Shown: piece after piece, positions 1 through 8,849 of the stretch
How positions within the stretch are numbered: position 1 is the stretch's first letter
Layout: the number at the start of each line of letters is the position of its first letter
DNA from: Candidatus Desulfosporosinus infrequens
GTDB lineage: Bacteria; Bacillota; Desulfitobacteriia; Desulfitobacteriales; Desulfitobacteriaceae
Length of the DNA: 34,489 nt
Direction of reading: 5' to 3'
Assembly (NCBI GenBank): GCA_900290375.1
Contig: OMOF01000026.1
Span: 1-34,489, forward strand
Made by a program: the position numbers and the translations under genes
Notes under the pieces: generated by a model
The model's database searches: none
What the model was told of the DNA's origin: nothing
Seen by the model: the letters and a program-made list of their open reading frames with translations, nothing else

Positions 1-1
1 T

Positions 2-235
2 GTACAGAGTTGGATGTATGAATGTCATCTGCCCAGTGTAGATGGTTCGTTGGTGGTTGACAATCTGCCCGTAATCATTACGATAGATAAGCAGGATAAA
101 CTTACAAAATATTGTTATACTGAAGATGTTGGCAGGGAAGTTAAAACATTAGTGCCTTTGACTGTCCAAGATATATTTGAACATAGGAAATATATCAATT
201 ATGCTTTAAAGTGTCAGGGAATTAAAGTAAAATAA
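2..235 (+). CDS. C-terminal part of an unidentified protein (5' end outside window)
   Basis: The frame is open from the first bases of the window and ends with TAA at 233-235, so this is the last 77 residues or so of a gene that starts upstream. An internal ATG at 14 is probably not the true start because no ribosome binding site can be seen and the frame continues leftwards. The fragment mixes hydrophobic and charged residues and contains two cysteines (YECHL and LKCQG). I see no membrane segment and recognise no family. About 107 bases separate it from the stress-protein gene. Confidence 0.5.
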   Translation, partial: VQSWMYECHLPSVDGSLVVDNLPVIITIDKQDKLTKYCYTEDVGREVKTLVPLTVQDIFEHRKYINYALKCQGIKVK

Positions 236-342
236 CAAATGAGAAATTACTAGAAAAAATTATTACGATCAATCATCAAAAAGAAGGATATTAACATTAT
301 AGAGTGGAATAGATATTAATAATGATTTTGAGGAGGGTTTTT

Positions 343-765
343 ATGTTGAAAAAAATATTGGTGGCAACTGATGCTTCAGAGTATTCACGACGAGCATTGA
401 AAACTGCATTGGAGATTGCTCGGAAATTTAACTCAGAAGTTGAGCTTCTGTTCGCTATGCAAATACCGTTGGCCTATGATTCTAGTGTTTATAGTTATGT
501 AATTTCTCCGGAACAAATCCAATATGAAGGAGATGTTGCCTTAAAACACACACTTGATGGAATCGATACAAGTGATGTCACCGTGGTTAAGAAAAAAATC
601 CAAGGAAAACCGGCGATCGTCATCTTGCAAGAGATTGAAGATGAGAACATTGACTTAGTTGTCATGGGGAGCCATGGTTACGGGGCGGTGGCTGGTTCCT
701 TGTTAGGCAGTATCAGTCAGCACGTCCTTCACAAAGCAAAATGTTCTGTGCTTGTTGTAAAATAA
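343..765 (+). CDS. Universal stress protein, UspA family, ATP-binding type
   Basis: A 140-residue single-domain protein. It begins MLKKILVATDASEYS, the usual first strand with its conserved Asp, and ends with the nucleotide-binding pattern G-x2-G-x9-G-S (MGSHGYG ... LLGSIS) followed by the last strand CSVLVVK. That pattern marks ATP-binding members of the family, cytoplasmic dimers involved in stress and energy-limitation responses. A longer frame starts at ATG 322, but AGGAGGG at 331-337 sits six bases before ATG 343, so 343 is chosen. It appears monocistronic. Its place before the cytochrome bd genes fits a link to redox or oxygen stress, but that is inference. Confidence 0.9.
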   Translation: MLKKILVATDASEYSRRALKTALEIARKFNSEVELLFAMQIPLAYDSSVYSYVISPEQIQYEGDVALKHTLDGIDTSDVTVVKKKIQGKPAIVILQEIEDENIDLVVMGSHGYGAVAGSLLGSISQHVLHKAKCSVLVVK

Positions 766-1007
766 AATATATATTGAACGTCCTATTCCTTTTGACGTTG
801 CTGTTACACACTATACATTCCCCAAACAGATTTCCGCATGATAACATTTTATTTTTGGTTGATTTGAACCAGCTTCTAATCATACCGAAAATATAGTTTA
901 TATGCGGATTTTTATTGTTGGGTAAATTTGTCGAAGTGAGTCAATTATAGAATGTGATTTACTTATGCTCTAAATTTAAGCGAAAGAGGTGATGCGAAAA
1001 TATTTCA

Positions 1008-1036
1008 TTGACTGACTTATCAATAATTAGTATAAT
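1008..1036 (+). promoter_or_regulatory. Sigma-A type promoter of cydAB
   Basis: TTGACT at 1008-1013 and TATAAT at 1031-1036 are separated by exactly 17 bases, close to the vegetative consensus. It lies about 137 bases before the cydA start codon and is the best promoter in the 406-base gap after the stress-protein gene. I did not find a convincing Rex or Fnr operator next to it. Confidence 0.75.
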
Positions 1037-1042
1037 ATAAAT

Positions 1043-1172
1043 TAGCTTGATATATAAATATTATCTATTAATAATTATTATAAAATGGAGGTGAAAATTT
1101 AGCGAACTGAAGTCTCTTTCAAAAAGGCAAAGACCCATTAGGGCATAATACTAAAATAGTGGAGGTGGAACG
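1043..1172 (+). other. 5' leader of cydA with a small hairpin
   Basis: About 130 transcribed bases separate the predicted start point from cydA. GTCTCTTT at 1112-1119 can pair, with one bulge, with AAAGAC at 1129-1134. A short inverted CCC-ATTA-GGG follows, and then the cydA ribosome binding site GGAGG. A second ribosome-binding-site-like GGAGGTGA at 1087-1094 precedes only a five-codon frame. No known riboswitch class could be matched. The rest of the gap (766-1007) holds nothing I can identify. Confidence 0.3.
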
Positions 1173-2561
1173 ATGACTGAACTCATTTTGGCCAGATTAC
1201 AATTCGCTGTTATCACTTCGTATCATTTCCTGTTCGTGCCATTGACTCTGGGCCTATCAGTCTTGGTTGCGATGATGGAGACTTGGTATGTGCGGACTGG
1301 AAATGAAACGTACAAAAAAATGACTAAGTTTTGGGGGAAATTATTTTTAATTAACTTTGCCATGGGTGTCGTGACCGGATTAGTTCAAGAATTTTCATTT
1401 GGAATGAACTGGTCCGAGTATTCAAGGTTTGTCGGGGATATTTTTGGAGCACCTTTGGCCATTGAGGCCTTAGTAGCCTTCTTTTTAGAGTCGACATTCA
1501 TAGGTGTATGGGTTTTTGGATGGGATAAATTGCCCAAAAAAGTACATGCCTTGAGTATTTGGCTAGTGGCGATTGCCACCAATGTGTCCGCACTTTGGAT
1601 TTTGATTGCCAACTCCTTTATGCAAGAACCAGTTGGGTATGTTTTACGAAATGGCCGAGCGGAGATGACCGATTTCATAGCCTTAATTACTAATCCTCAT
1701 GTTTTCTATCAGTTTCCACATACCGTTCTGAGTGGCTTTGTGACCGCGGCGTTCTTCGTCATGGGTATTAGCGCTTACCATCTCCTGAAGAAGAACCATC
1801 TGGATATTTTTCACCGTTCGTTTCAAATAGCAGTTATTTTTGGGTTAATAAGTGCCGTCGCAGTCGCCGGAGTTGGGCATGCCCAAGCAATGCATCTTGT
1901 CGAAGTACAACCCATGAAAATGGCTGCAGCAGAGGCTCTTTGGAACACGGAGAATCCGGCCGGGTTATTGTTATATGCTTCCATCGATGAAAAGGGACAA
2001 AAGAACACCTCTGAAATTAAAATCCCGGGCCTGTTAAGCTTCCTGTCCCACAATAGTTTCACGGGGGAAGTTAAAGGAATTCATGAACTTCAAGCAGCGG
2101 ATGTCCAGCAATATGGGCCGGGCAACTATATTCCCCAAGTAACTTCGTTGTTCTGGAGTTTCCGGATTATGCTAGTGGCTGGATTATGGTTAATCTTGAT
2201 CCCGCTCCTCGGACTTTATTATTATAAGTCGAAACGCTTGGACCAAAAAACCTGGTTCTTAAAAGTTTTACTTTGGACGATTCCCATACCCTATATTGCC
2301 AATACCGTGGGTTGGTATATGGCTGAAGTTGGACGAATGCCTTGGATTGTTTATGGCTTACAAAAAGTAGAAGCAGGGGTATCCACTTCAGTTTCGGTCT
2401 TATCCATATTGATCACGTTTAGTGGCTTCACTCTGATTTATACAGTTTTGGCAGTAGCGGACGTTTACCTCTTAGTTAAGTATATTAAGAAGGGTCCGGA
2501 AGATGATAGCACGAATGAATCACTGAAAGGTCGGAGAAAGGGGGCGTCCTTGTGGACTTAA
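1173..2561 (+). CDS. cydA: Cytochrome bd quinol oxidase subunit I (CydA)
   Basis: A 462-residue polytopic membrane protein carrying the quinol site and the three hemes of cytochrome bd, which reduces oxygen to water. Positions equivalent to the E. coli ligands are present: His18 (heme b595), His183 in FPHT and Met333 in FRIM (heme b558), and Glu98 and Glu106 in AIEALVAFFLES. Lys249 and Glu254 match the quinol-loop residues. The periplasmic Q-loop is short, as in Gram-positive enzymes. GGAGG lies seven bases before ATG 1173. It overlaps cydB by ten bases. In an anaerobe this enzyme usually serves oxygen scavenging or micro-oxic respiration (inference). Confidence 0.97.
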   Translation: MTELILARLQFAVITSYHFLFVPLTLGLSVLVAMMETWYVRTGNETYKKMTKFWGKLFLINFAMGVVTGLVQEFSFGMNWSEYSRFVGDIFGAPLAIEALVAFFLESTFIGVWVFGWDKLPKKVHALSIWLVAIATNVSALWILIANSFMQEPVGYVLRNGRAEMTDFIALITNPHVFYQFPHTVLSGFVTAAFFVMGISAYHLLKKNHLDIFHRSFQIAVIFGLISAVAVAGVGHAQAMHLVEVQPMKMAAAEALWNTENPAGLLLYASIDEKGQKNTSEIKIPGLLSFLSHNSFTGEVKGIHELQAADVQQYGPGNYIPQVTSLFWSFRIMLVAGLWLILIPLLGLYYYKSKRLDQKTWFLKVLLWTIPIPYIANTVGWYMAEVGRMPWIVYGLQKVEAGVSTSVSVLSILITFSGFTLIYTVLAVADVYLLVKYIKKGPEDDSTNESLKGRRKGASLWT

Positions 2562-3556
2562 ACATCCTTTGGTTCATACTCATCACTGTCTTGTTTGTCG
2601 GATTCTTTTTTCTGGAAGGGTTTGATTTTGGAGTCGGGATTCTGCTACCTTTCCTTGGGAAAAACGATTTAGAACGTCGCATGATCATCAATACCATTGG
2701 ACCGATTTGGGACGGGAATGAGGTCTGGTTAATTACTGCTGGTGGGGCGATGTTTGCGGCTTTTCCAAATTGGTACGCAACCTTGTTTAGCGGCTTCTAT
2801 CTCGCGTTGTTTCTGGTCTTGTCCGCAATAATTATCCGTGGCGTTGCCTTTGAATTTCGCAGCAGTGACAGTGCTCCCCGTTGGCGAACCACATGGGATT
2901 GGATGATCTTTACAGGCAGTTTTCTATCCGCTCTTCTTTGGGGCGTTGCAATGACGAATATTGTTAAGGGAGTACCGATTGATGCCAAAATGCAATACGT
3001 TGGGACCTTCTTTACTCTACTCAATCCCTATGCTATCGTTGGAGGTCTCACCACGCTACTGGTTTTCATGCTTCACGGTGCCTTATATCTCAACTTAAAG
3101 ACTACAGAGGTAATGGCTGAGCGGGCATTGAAGACTGCCAAGAAGATTGGCTTGGTGGCCATCGTAGTAGTTCTCTTGTTTGCGGGATTAACCTATTTTC
3201 AAACCGATCTGTTTGCTAATCTGGGGGCCGGCATTACTTTACTAGCAGCCGGAGTAGCTCTAGTTGTTGCTTATCTTTTGATATGCTCCCGTAAGGGAGG
3301 CTGGGCTTTTATCGCCAATGGTGTAACCATTCTCTTGTTCACAGTCGCTTTATTCTGGGGACTTTTCCCACGCGTCATGGTTTCCAGTCTGAATCCGCAG
3401 TGGAGCCTAACCATCTACAATGCCTCCTCTAGTCCGTATACTTTGAAGATCATGACCTTCATTGCCTTGACGATGGTTCCAATCGTTCTTTTGTATCAGG
3501 GCTGGACCTATTGGGTCTTTCGCAAGCGCGTTACAGAAAAGGACCTTCACTATTAA
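2552..3556 (+). CDS. cydB: Cytochrome bd quinol oxidase subunit II (CydB)
   Basis: A 334-residue membrane protein with about eight helices, partner of CydA. Family signatures are GFDFGVG near residue 24 and the WDGNEVWL motif followed by GGAMFAAFP near residues 52-72. The start is GTG at 2552, inside the last codons of cydA, preceded by a purine-rich GGAGAAAGGGGG tract; this overlap indicates translational coupling. The gene ends 14 bases before a strong terminator, so cydAB forms one transcription unit separate from cydDC. Confidence 0.96.
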   Translation: MDLNILWFILITVLFVGFFFLEGFDFGVGILLPFLGKNDLERRMIINTIGPIWDGNEVWLITAGGAMFAAFPNWYATLFSGFYLALFLVLSAIIIRGVAFEFRSSDSAPRWRTTWDWMIFTGSFLSALLWGVAMTNIVKGVPIDAKMQYVGTFFTLLNPYAIVGGLTTLLVFMLHGALYLNLKTTEVMAERALKTAKKIGLVAIVVVLLFAGLTYFQTDLFANLGAGITLLAAGVALVVAYLLICSRKGGWAFIANGVTILLFTVALFWGLFPRVMVSSLNPQWSLTIYNASSSPYTLKIMTFIALTMVPIVLLYQGWTYWVFRKRVTEKDLHY

Positions 3557-3570
3557 GTTAATATCCTTTA

Positions 3571-3610
3571 AACTGAAGGGGCAAGATACTTATATCTTGC
3601 CCCTTCAGTT
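3571..3610. terminator. Intrinsic terminator after cydAB
   Basis: A perfect 18-bp inverted repeat (3571-3588 with 3593-3610) has a four-base loop, can be extended by one A-T pair, and is followed by TTCTCTAAACTTTCTTT on the plus strand. A-rich sequence on the other side might also allow minus-strand use. Confidence 0.9.
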
Positions 3611-3697
3611 TCTCTAAACTTTCTTTATGTAAGTGTCTACCAATCTCCGTTAAGTAAAACCAAGGCTGGAGGACTTGTCTTGTCCATGAATGCAAGT

Positions 3698-3736
3698 GAG
3701 AACCGTCCCCGATTGCACGCCGATTGCACGATTGCA
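3698..3736. repeat. GAGAACCGTCCCC motif with three tandem CGATTGCA units
   Basis: GAGAACCGTCCCC occupies 3698-3710 and is followed by CGATTGCA starting at 3710, 3721 and 3729. From memory, GGGGACGGTTCTC-type words are dispersed in many clostridial genomes and are often near REP-associated transposases. No transposase is present here. The stretch lies in the 208-base gap between the cydB terminator and cydD. Confidence 0.45.
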
Positions 3737-3764
3737 TCGAAACTGACGACTAGGAGATGACCAA

Positions 3765-5507
3765 ATGTTCGATAAGCGGTTAGTTCAAGAGGGGAGGCCT
3801 GTCTGGGGATTACTGTTGCTCACGGTCGGAATGGGTATGGGGATCGCCTTATTGGCTGTGGCTCAAGCTTGGTTTTTCTCCCGTGTCGTTGCCGGGGTCT
3901 TCCTAGAAGGGGCTACTCTAAGTCGGGTTTGGAATTCCCTAGCCCTGATACTCGGGATCATTGTACTGCGGGCGGTGTTGCAATGGGTCAGTGACCTAAG
4001 CGCACATGAAGCAGCTTCCCACATAAAGTCGAGCCTGCGTCAACGTTTAATGAGCCATATTGTCTCATTAGGGCCGGTGTATGCTCGGGGAGAAAGGACC
4101 GGAGAGTTAATCACAACGGTAGTGGATGGGATTGAAGCTCTAGAGGAATACGTTTCTAAGTATCTGCCCCAATTGCTGCTCGCTGTAGGAATTCCCCTCC
4201 TTATTTTAGGATTTGTTTTTCCTCTAGATTGGAAATCAGGAATCATTCTACTCCTGACCGGGCCGCTCATACCGTTCTTTATGATTCTAATTGGTAAGTT
4301 AGCGGAGAAGAAATCCCTGCACCTGTTCCAAAGTCTGAGTTGGATGAGCGCCCATTTTCTCGATGTTTTGCAGGGGATGACAACGCTTAAAGTGTTTGGT
4401 CGTGCCAAAGATCAAACCCGGGTGATTGAGAGAATCAGCGATTCTTTTCGTAAAGCTACGTTAAGTGTGTTAAGGATCGCTTTTTTATCCGCACTCGTTC
4501 TAGAGTTTTTGGCCACGATGAGTACAGCCTTAGTCGCAGTAACCATTGGCTTAAGGCTAGTCTATGGTACCCTCACTTTCTCTGTCGGATTGTTTCTTTT
4601 GCTGCTTGCTCCCGAATTTTACACTCCTTTGAGAACGCTCGGCTTGAATTTTCACGCAGGTTTGTCCGGGGTAAATGCGGCGGGGCGAATCTTTGAAATC
4701 CTAGATCTTCCTTTGACGTGTAATGTGGATGTTGGGAAAGATGTGGAAGACGATCAAGTGTTAGCCTCTGATTTTAATATATCCTTTCAACACGTCAGTT
4801 TAAGTTATCAACTAGGGAAAAACTTGGCTTTAAACGGAGTCAACTTGTCCCTGAAATTTGGCGAGAAGGTTGCTCTTGTCGGCCCGAGTGGAGCAGGTAA
4901 AACTTCGATTGCTCAGCTACTGCTTCGCTTTATAGAGCCTACTGCGGGGGAGATATTCGTCAACGACGGTTTGCTTAAGACAATTTCGGCAAAGAAATGG
5001 CGGCAACAGATTGCTTACGTTTCGCAGACACCACATCTTTTTGCAGGGAGTATTGAGGAAAATATTCACTTCGGTCGGCCTTCCGCAACCAGCTCAGAGG
5101 TCAAACGTGCTGCCCAAGCGGCTTCAGCTCATGAATTTATTTTAAAACTCTCAGACGGTTACCAAACTGTCCTCGGCGAAGGCGGTACTCGTTTAAGCGG
5201 CGGACAGGCCCAAAGAATTGCTATTGCCAGGGCTATCTTGAAAGAGGCCCCAGTGCTTATCTTGGATGAGGCCACTTCCAATTTGGATACTGAGAGTGAG
5301 CGCGTTGTACAGTTGGCCTTGCAACGACTAATTCACGGTAAGACTGCCCTGATTATTGCCCATCGGCTGAGTACGGTTCGGCAAGCGGATCGCATCCTGG
5401 TGATGGAGCAAGGGCAGATTGTCGAACAGGGTAAGCACGAGGAGTTAATGAAAGAGCAGGGTCTCTATTACCGAATGGTGACAGAATATCGAGGTGACTC
5501 TCTATGA
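3765..5507 (+). CDS. cydD: ABC exporter subunit CydD (cytochrome bd assembly)
   Basis: A 580-residue fused membrane-ATPase half-transporter. About six helices fill residues 12-300. The ATPase domain shows Walker A GPSGAGKTS at 373-381, signature LSGGQ at 477-481, Walker B VLILDE at 497-502 and the H-loop His at 533. With CydC it forms the heterodimer that exports glutathione/cysteine-type thiols (as known from E. coli) and is needed to assemble cytochrome bd. AGGAG lies upstream of ATG 3765. Its end overlaps cydC by four bases (ATGA). The position right after cydAB supports CydD over a generic exporter. Confidence 0.93.
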   Translation: MFDKRLVQEGRPVWGLLLLTVGMGMGIALLAVAQAWFFSRVVAGVFLEGATLSRVWNSLALILGIIVLRAVLQWVSDLSAHEAASHIKSSLRQRLMSHIVSLGPVYARGERTGELITTVVDGIEALEEYVSKYLPQLLLAVGIPLLILGFVFPLDWKSGIILLLTGPLIPFFMILIGKLAEKKSLHLFQSLSWMSAHFLDVLQGMTTLKVFGRAKDQTRVIERISDSFRKATLSVLRIAFLSALVLEFLATMSTALVAVTIGLRLVYGTLTFSVGLFLLLLAPEFYTPLRTLGLNFHAGLSGVNAAGRIFEILDLPLTCNVDVGKDVEDDQVLASDFNISFQHVSLSYQLGKNLALNGVNLSLKFGEKVALVGPSGAGKTSIAQLLLRFIEPTAGEIFVNDGLLKTISAKKWRQQIAYVSQTPHLFAGSIEENIHFGRPSATSSEVKRAAQAASAHEFILKLSDGYQTVLGEGGTRLSGGQAQRIAIARAILKEAPVLILDEATSNLDTESERVVQLALQRLIHGKTALIIAHRLSTVRQADRILVMEQGQIVEQGKHEELMKEQGLYYRMVTEYRGDSL

Positions 5508-7231
5508 AGAGCATGACCTGGTTAACTCGCCTGATGTTACCCTATTGGCGGCAAATCGTGCTGGCCTTGATTTTAAGTACGCTCACGGTCACCAGTCACA
5601 TCGGCTTAATGGCGACTTCCGCCTATCTTTTGGCGCGCGCTGCCCTTCATCCTCCGGTACTCGATTTAATGCAAATTATTGTCGGAGTTCGTTTTTTTGG
5701 ACTCGCTCGCGCAATCTCGCGGTATTTAGAACGCTATGTGTCGCATGACGTGACGTTTCGAGTGTTGAGCCAAATCCGCGTCAAGTTTTACCAAGGCTTA
5801 GAACCTTTGGCCCCGGCTCGGTTGCAAAACTTCCGCAGTGGGGATATGTTGAGCCGAATTGTGGCGGATGTTGAAATTCAACAGAACTTATTTTTGCGCG
5901 TAGTTGGGCCGCCGTTGGTTGCGTTACTGGTTCTCTTCGGCTATGGATTGTTCTTGGCTCGTTTTGATGTGCGATTTTCCTTTCTTCTGGCTGCTTGTTT
6001 TCTAATAGCGGGGCTTGGGATTCCGTGGGGAATAAAAGGTTTGAGTCAAGGGGTGGGGCGTCAGTTGGTCGCCTTAAAAGCAGAATTGAATACTCAGGTT
6101 GCAGACAGCCTGTTAGGCATCACGGAATTGCTGATCTATGGCCAAGCTCGTGCGCACTTGGCTAAAATTCAGCACACAGACAAAGCCTTGAGGGATCAGC
6201 AGCGTCGAATCGCTCGTCTTTCCGCGCTTTCCTCTGCCCTAACGGGGATGATTGCCAACTTGGGAATGTGGCTCGTCCTTGTGTTGGGGATCCTACTTGT
6301 GGAAAAAGGGAAATTGAGCGGAGTAAACTTAGGGATGTTAGCGTTGGGGACTTTTAGCAGTTTTGAAGCGTTGTTTCCCTTAGCCCTTGTACCTCATCAT
6401 CTGGAACAAAACCGAGCGGCAGCGGATCGCTTGCTGGAGTTGATTGAGGCTGAACCCGCCGTAAAAGACAGCGGTGCACTGTCTCCCAAACCGGAGGGGC
6501 TGGATCTTGCTTTCCGTGAGGTGTGCTTTAGGTATGATCAAGACGAACCTTGGGCTCTTAACCAGCTTTCTTTTCGGATTCCCCAACAAGGCAAGGTGGC
6601 GATCATTGGACCGAGCGGTGCAGGTAAAACCAGCGTGGTGAATCTTCTGCTGCGCTTTTGGGAATACGACGAGGGACGGATTGACCTAGGTGGTCATTCG
6701 TTACGAGACTATACCCAGGAAGATGCTCGAGGTTATATTGGAGTGGTGACTCAGCGAACTCATCTTTTTAACGCGACAATCCGAGAAAACCTCCTTTTAG
6801 CAAAACCCCTAGCAACGGACGAGGAACTAATGCAAGTCTCTCAGCAGGCTAAGCTCCATGATTTTATCCTATCTTTGCCCCAAGGATATGACAGTTACGT
6901 TGGAGAAGGGGGATTCAAGCTTTCAGGGGGGCAGAGACAGCGTTTGGCCATTGCCCGAGTCTTCTTAAAAAACGCCCCGATCTTAATCCTTGATGAAGCT
7001 ATGGCAGGGCTTGATCCTTTGACGGAGCGAGAGGTTATGGATGAAGTTTATCTACTCATGGAAGGTCGTACTACCTTAGTGATAACTCATCGCCTTACAG
7101 GACTAGAGAGGATGGATGAGATTCTAGTTCTGGACCGAGGACAAATCGTAGAACGGGGTAAGCATACAGAGCTCCTCCAACAAAAAGGGCTTTATTACCA
7201 AATGTGGGAGACAGCGACCGTATTTGATTGA
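5504..7231 (+). CDS. cydC: ABC exporter subunit CydC (cytochrome bd assembly)
   Basis: A 575-residue half-transporter, partner of CydD. The membrane domain covers roughly residues 15-300. The ATPase domain has Walker A GPSGAGKTS at 369-377, LSGGQ at 473-477, Walker B ILILDE at 493-498 and the H-loop His at 529. The start ATG at 5504 overlaps the cydD stop, so translation is probably coupled. It converges with rmuC with only five bases between the stop codons, and no intrinsic terminator is visible there, so read-through into antisense of rmuC is possible. Confidence 0.93.
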   Translation: MKSMTWLTRLMLPYWRQIVLALILSTLTVTSHIGLMATSAYLLARAALHPPVLDLMQIIVGVRFFGLARAISRYLERYVSHDVTFRVLSQIRVKFYQGLEPLAPARLQNFRSGDMLSRIVADVEIQQNLFLRVVGPPLVALLVLFGYGLFLARFDVRFSFLLAACFLIAGLGIPWGIKGLSQGVGRQLVALKAELNTQVADSLLGITELLIYGQARAHLAKIQHTDKALRDQQRRIARLSALSSALTGMIANLGMWLVLVLGILLVEKGKLSGVNLGMLALGTFSSFEALFPLALVPHHLEQNRAAADRLLELIEAEPAVKDSGALSPKPEGLDLAFREVCFRYDQDEPWALNQLSFRIPQQGKVAIIGPSGAGKTSVVNLLLRFWEYDEGRIDLGGHSLRDYTQEDARGYIGVVTQRTHLFNATIRENLLLAKPLATDEELMQVSQQAKLHDFILSLPQGYDSYVGEGGFKLSGGQRQRLAIARVFLKNAPILILDEAMAGLDPLTEREVMDEVYLLMEGRTTLVITHRLTGLERMDEILVLDRGQIVERGKHTELLQQKGLYYQMWETATVFD

Positions 7232-7236
7232 GCAAC

Positions 7237-8565
7237 TTATGAGTCGTCACTCTCCGTTCCTTGTCCCAAGAGTGATTCCGCTTCGTGGGCTGGGAGAGTC
7301 TGCACATCTTTAAGTTTTCGGGCAATGGTGCGAGATTTTCGGGTCGCAGTTTCGATCGTGTTGCTCGCTTCTTGAAGTTTCTTCTGAGTTTTTTCAAGGA
7401 TCTCCACAAATTTACCGAATTCTGTTTTGACAGCGCCCAGTAAGTGCCATACTTCACTGGAGCGCTTTTCAATGGCTAGGGTTCTAAAACCCATTTGCAG
7501 GCTATTGAGGAGGGCGGCAAGTGTGGTGGGTCCTGAAATAATGACTTTGTATTCTCGTTGGAGGAGTTCACACAAGCCAGGACGACGTAACACCTCGGCA
7601 TACAAGCCTTCAACCGGTAAGAATAGAATGCCAAAATCTGTGGTGTTGGGAGAATCAAGGTATTTATCTCGAATGGTTTTCCCTTCTAGTTTGATGCGAT
7701 TTTCCAAAGATTTACCAAGTTCTTCAATGCGGGGGAGGTTGGCTTGATCCTGGGCTTCGATTAATCGTTCATAATCTTCGATCGGAAATTTGGCATCGAT
7801 CGGGAGCCAAATAATACTGTCCTGACCATCCCGAGCGGGGAGTTTGATCGCAAATTCGACGCGGTCGTTGCTGCCGACCTTAGTTATAACATTTGTGGCA
7901 TATTGTTCGGGAGTTAGGATTTGCTCCAACAAATTCCCCAGTTGAATTTCCCCCCAAATTCCTCGAGTTTTTACATTGGTGAGGACTTTCTTTAAGTCGC
8001 CGACGCCAGAAGCCAAGGTTTGCATTTCTCCAAGCCCTTTATGCACCGCTTCTAAACGCTCACTGACTAATTTGAAGGACTCTCCTAAGCGATGTTCAAG
8101 GGTAGCCTTGAGCTTTTCGTCCACGGTCGCCCGCATCTGCTCTAATTTCTGGCTGTTATCTTGCTGGAGAAGGAGAAGCCGTTCTTCCACCGTTTTGCGG
8201 AGTTGTTCTAATTTCTGATCATTTGTTTTGGTTAAAGAGCCTAACTGGGTGGCGAAAATATCCAATTGATTGCGTTGGAGGGTGGCGATTTCTGCCATGC
8301 GCATTAGGACTGATTCATTGAAGGAATGGACGGACTGGTTAAGCTCTTCACGGGCTTGTCGGGAGTTCGTAGAGGTTTCCTCGCGGTTCTTGGCAATTTC
8401 TCCATTGACAAGTCGTTCGTTGCGTTCAAGCGTTTTCTCTAAAGAAGCGAATTTACTCTCGAACTGGACAAAGGGAGTGCGTGACGAGCGTGTTAATAAG
8501 GTAATGAGTAAAATGATGGCGATAACGACTAGGATAATTAATCCGATCAGTAACGGTTCTGTCAT
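7237..8565 (-). CDS. rmuC: DNA recombination protein RmuC
   Basis: A 442-residue protein with one N-terminal membrane helix (about residues 5-25), a long coiled coil (about 35-190) and the RmuC domain. The domain is recognised by the GIWGEIQLGNLLEQIL segment, the LPIDAKFP motif and the later GPTTLAALLNSL segment. RmuC proteins limit recombination between inverted repeats, and their conserved domain is related to restriction-type nuclease folds. AGGAGG at 8575-8580 (minus strand) precedes ATG 8565. The 284-base gap to the next gene should hold both divergent promoters, but I could not assign either with confidence. Confidence 0.93.
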   Translation of the reverse strand: MTEPLLIGLIILVVIAIILLITLLTRSSRTPFVQFESKFASLEKTLERNERLVNGEIAKNREETSTNSRQAREELNQSVHSFNESVLMRMAEIATLQRNQLDIFATQLGSLTKTNDQKLEQLRKTVEERLLLLQQDNSQKLEQMRATVDEKLKATLEHRLGESFKLVSERLEAVHKGLGEMQTLASGVGDLKKVLTNVKTRGIWGEIQLGNLLEQILTPEQYATNVITKVGSNDRVEFAIKLPARDGQDSIIWLPIDAKFPIEDYERLIEAQDQANLPRIEELGKSLENRIKLEGKTIRDKYLDSPNTTDFGILFLPVEGLYAEVLRRPGLCELLQREYKVIISGPTTLAALLNSLQMGFRTLAIEKRSSEVWHLLGAVKTEFGKFVEILEKTQKKLQEASNTIETATRKSRTIARKLKDVQTLPAHEAESLLGQGTESDDS

Positions 8566-8849
8566 ATCAAGTGCCTCCTGCTCTGTAGTGCGCTATTGAC
8601 TAATACTTTATCATATTTGGCAGGCATATTCGTATCTTAAATTAACTAAGAAACACATTGGCATGTATAGGGTGATTTTCTTTTTGTGGAAAATATCCTT
8701 AATTTTACTGTCGTAATATATATTTCACTAAAATATTGTCGAAATAAGTTGTTTAATAAAGGAATTTAAGTGTTCTGAGAGAACTTAATACATAGAGGGA
8801 TTTATGCGTCCCATGGATTACGATCCTAATTCGTATAAACGGAGGAAAA

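Noticed and set aside
1020-1172. Rex operator or cyclic-di-GMP riboswitch ahead of cydA
   Set aside because: No TTGTGAA-N-TTCACAA type palindrome and no match to the conserved GEMM core beyond short purine words.
7427-7747. Plus-strand frame of 106 codons within rmuC
   Set aside because: Shadow of the conserved RmuC domain on the other strand.
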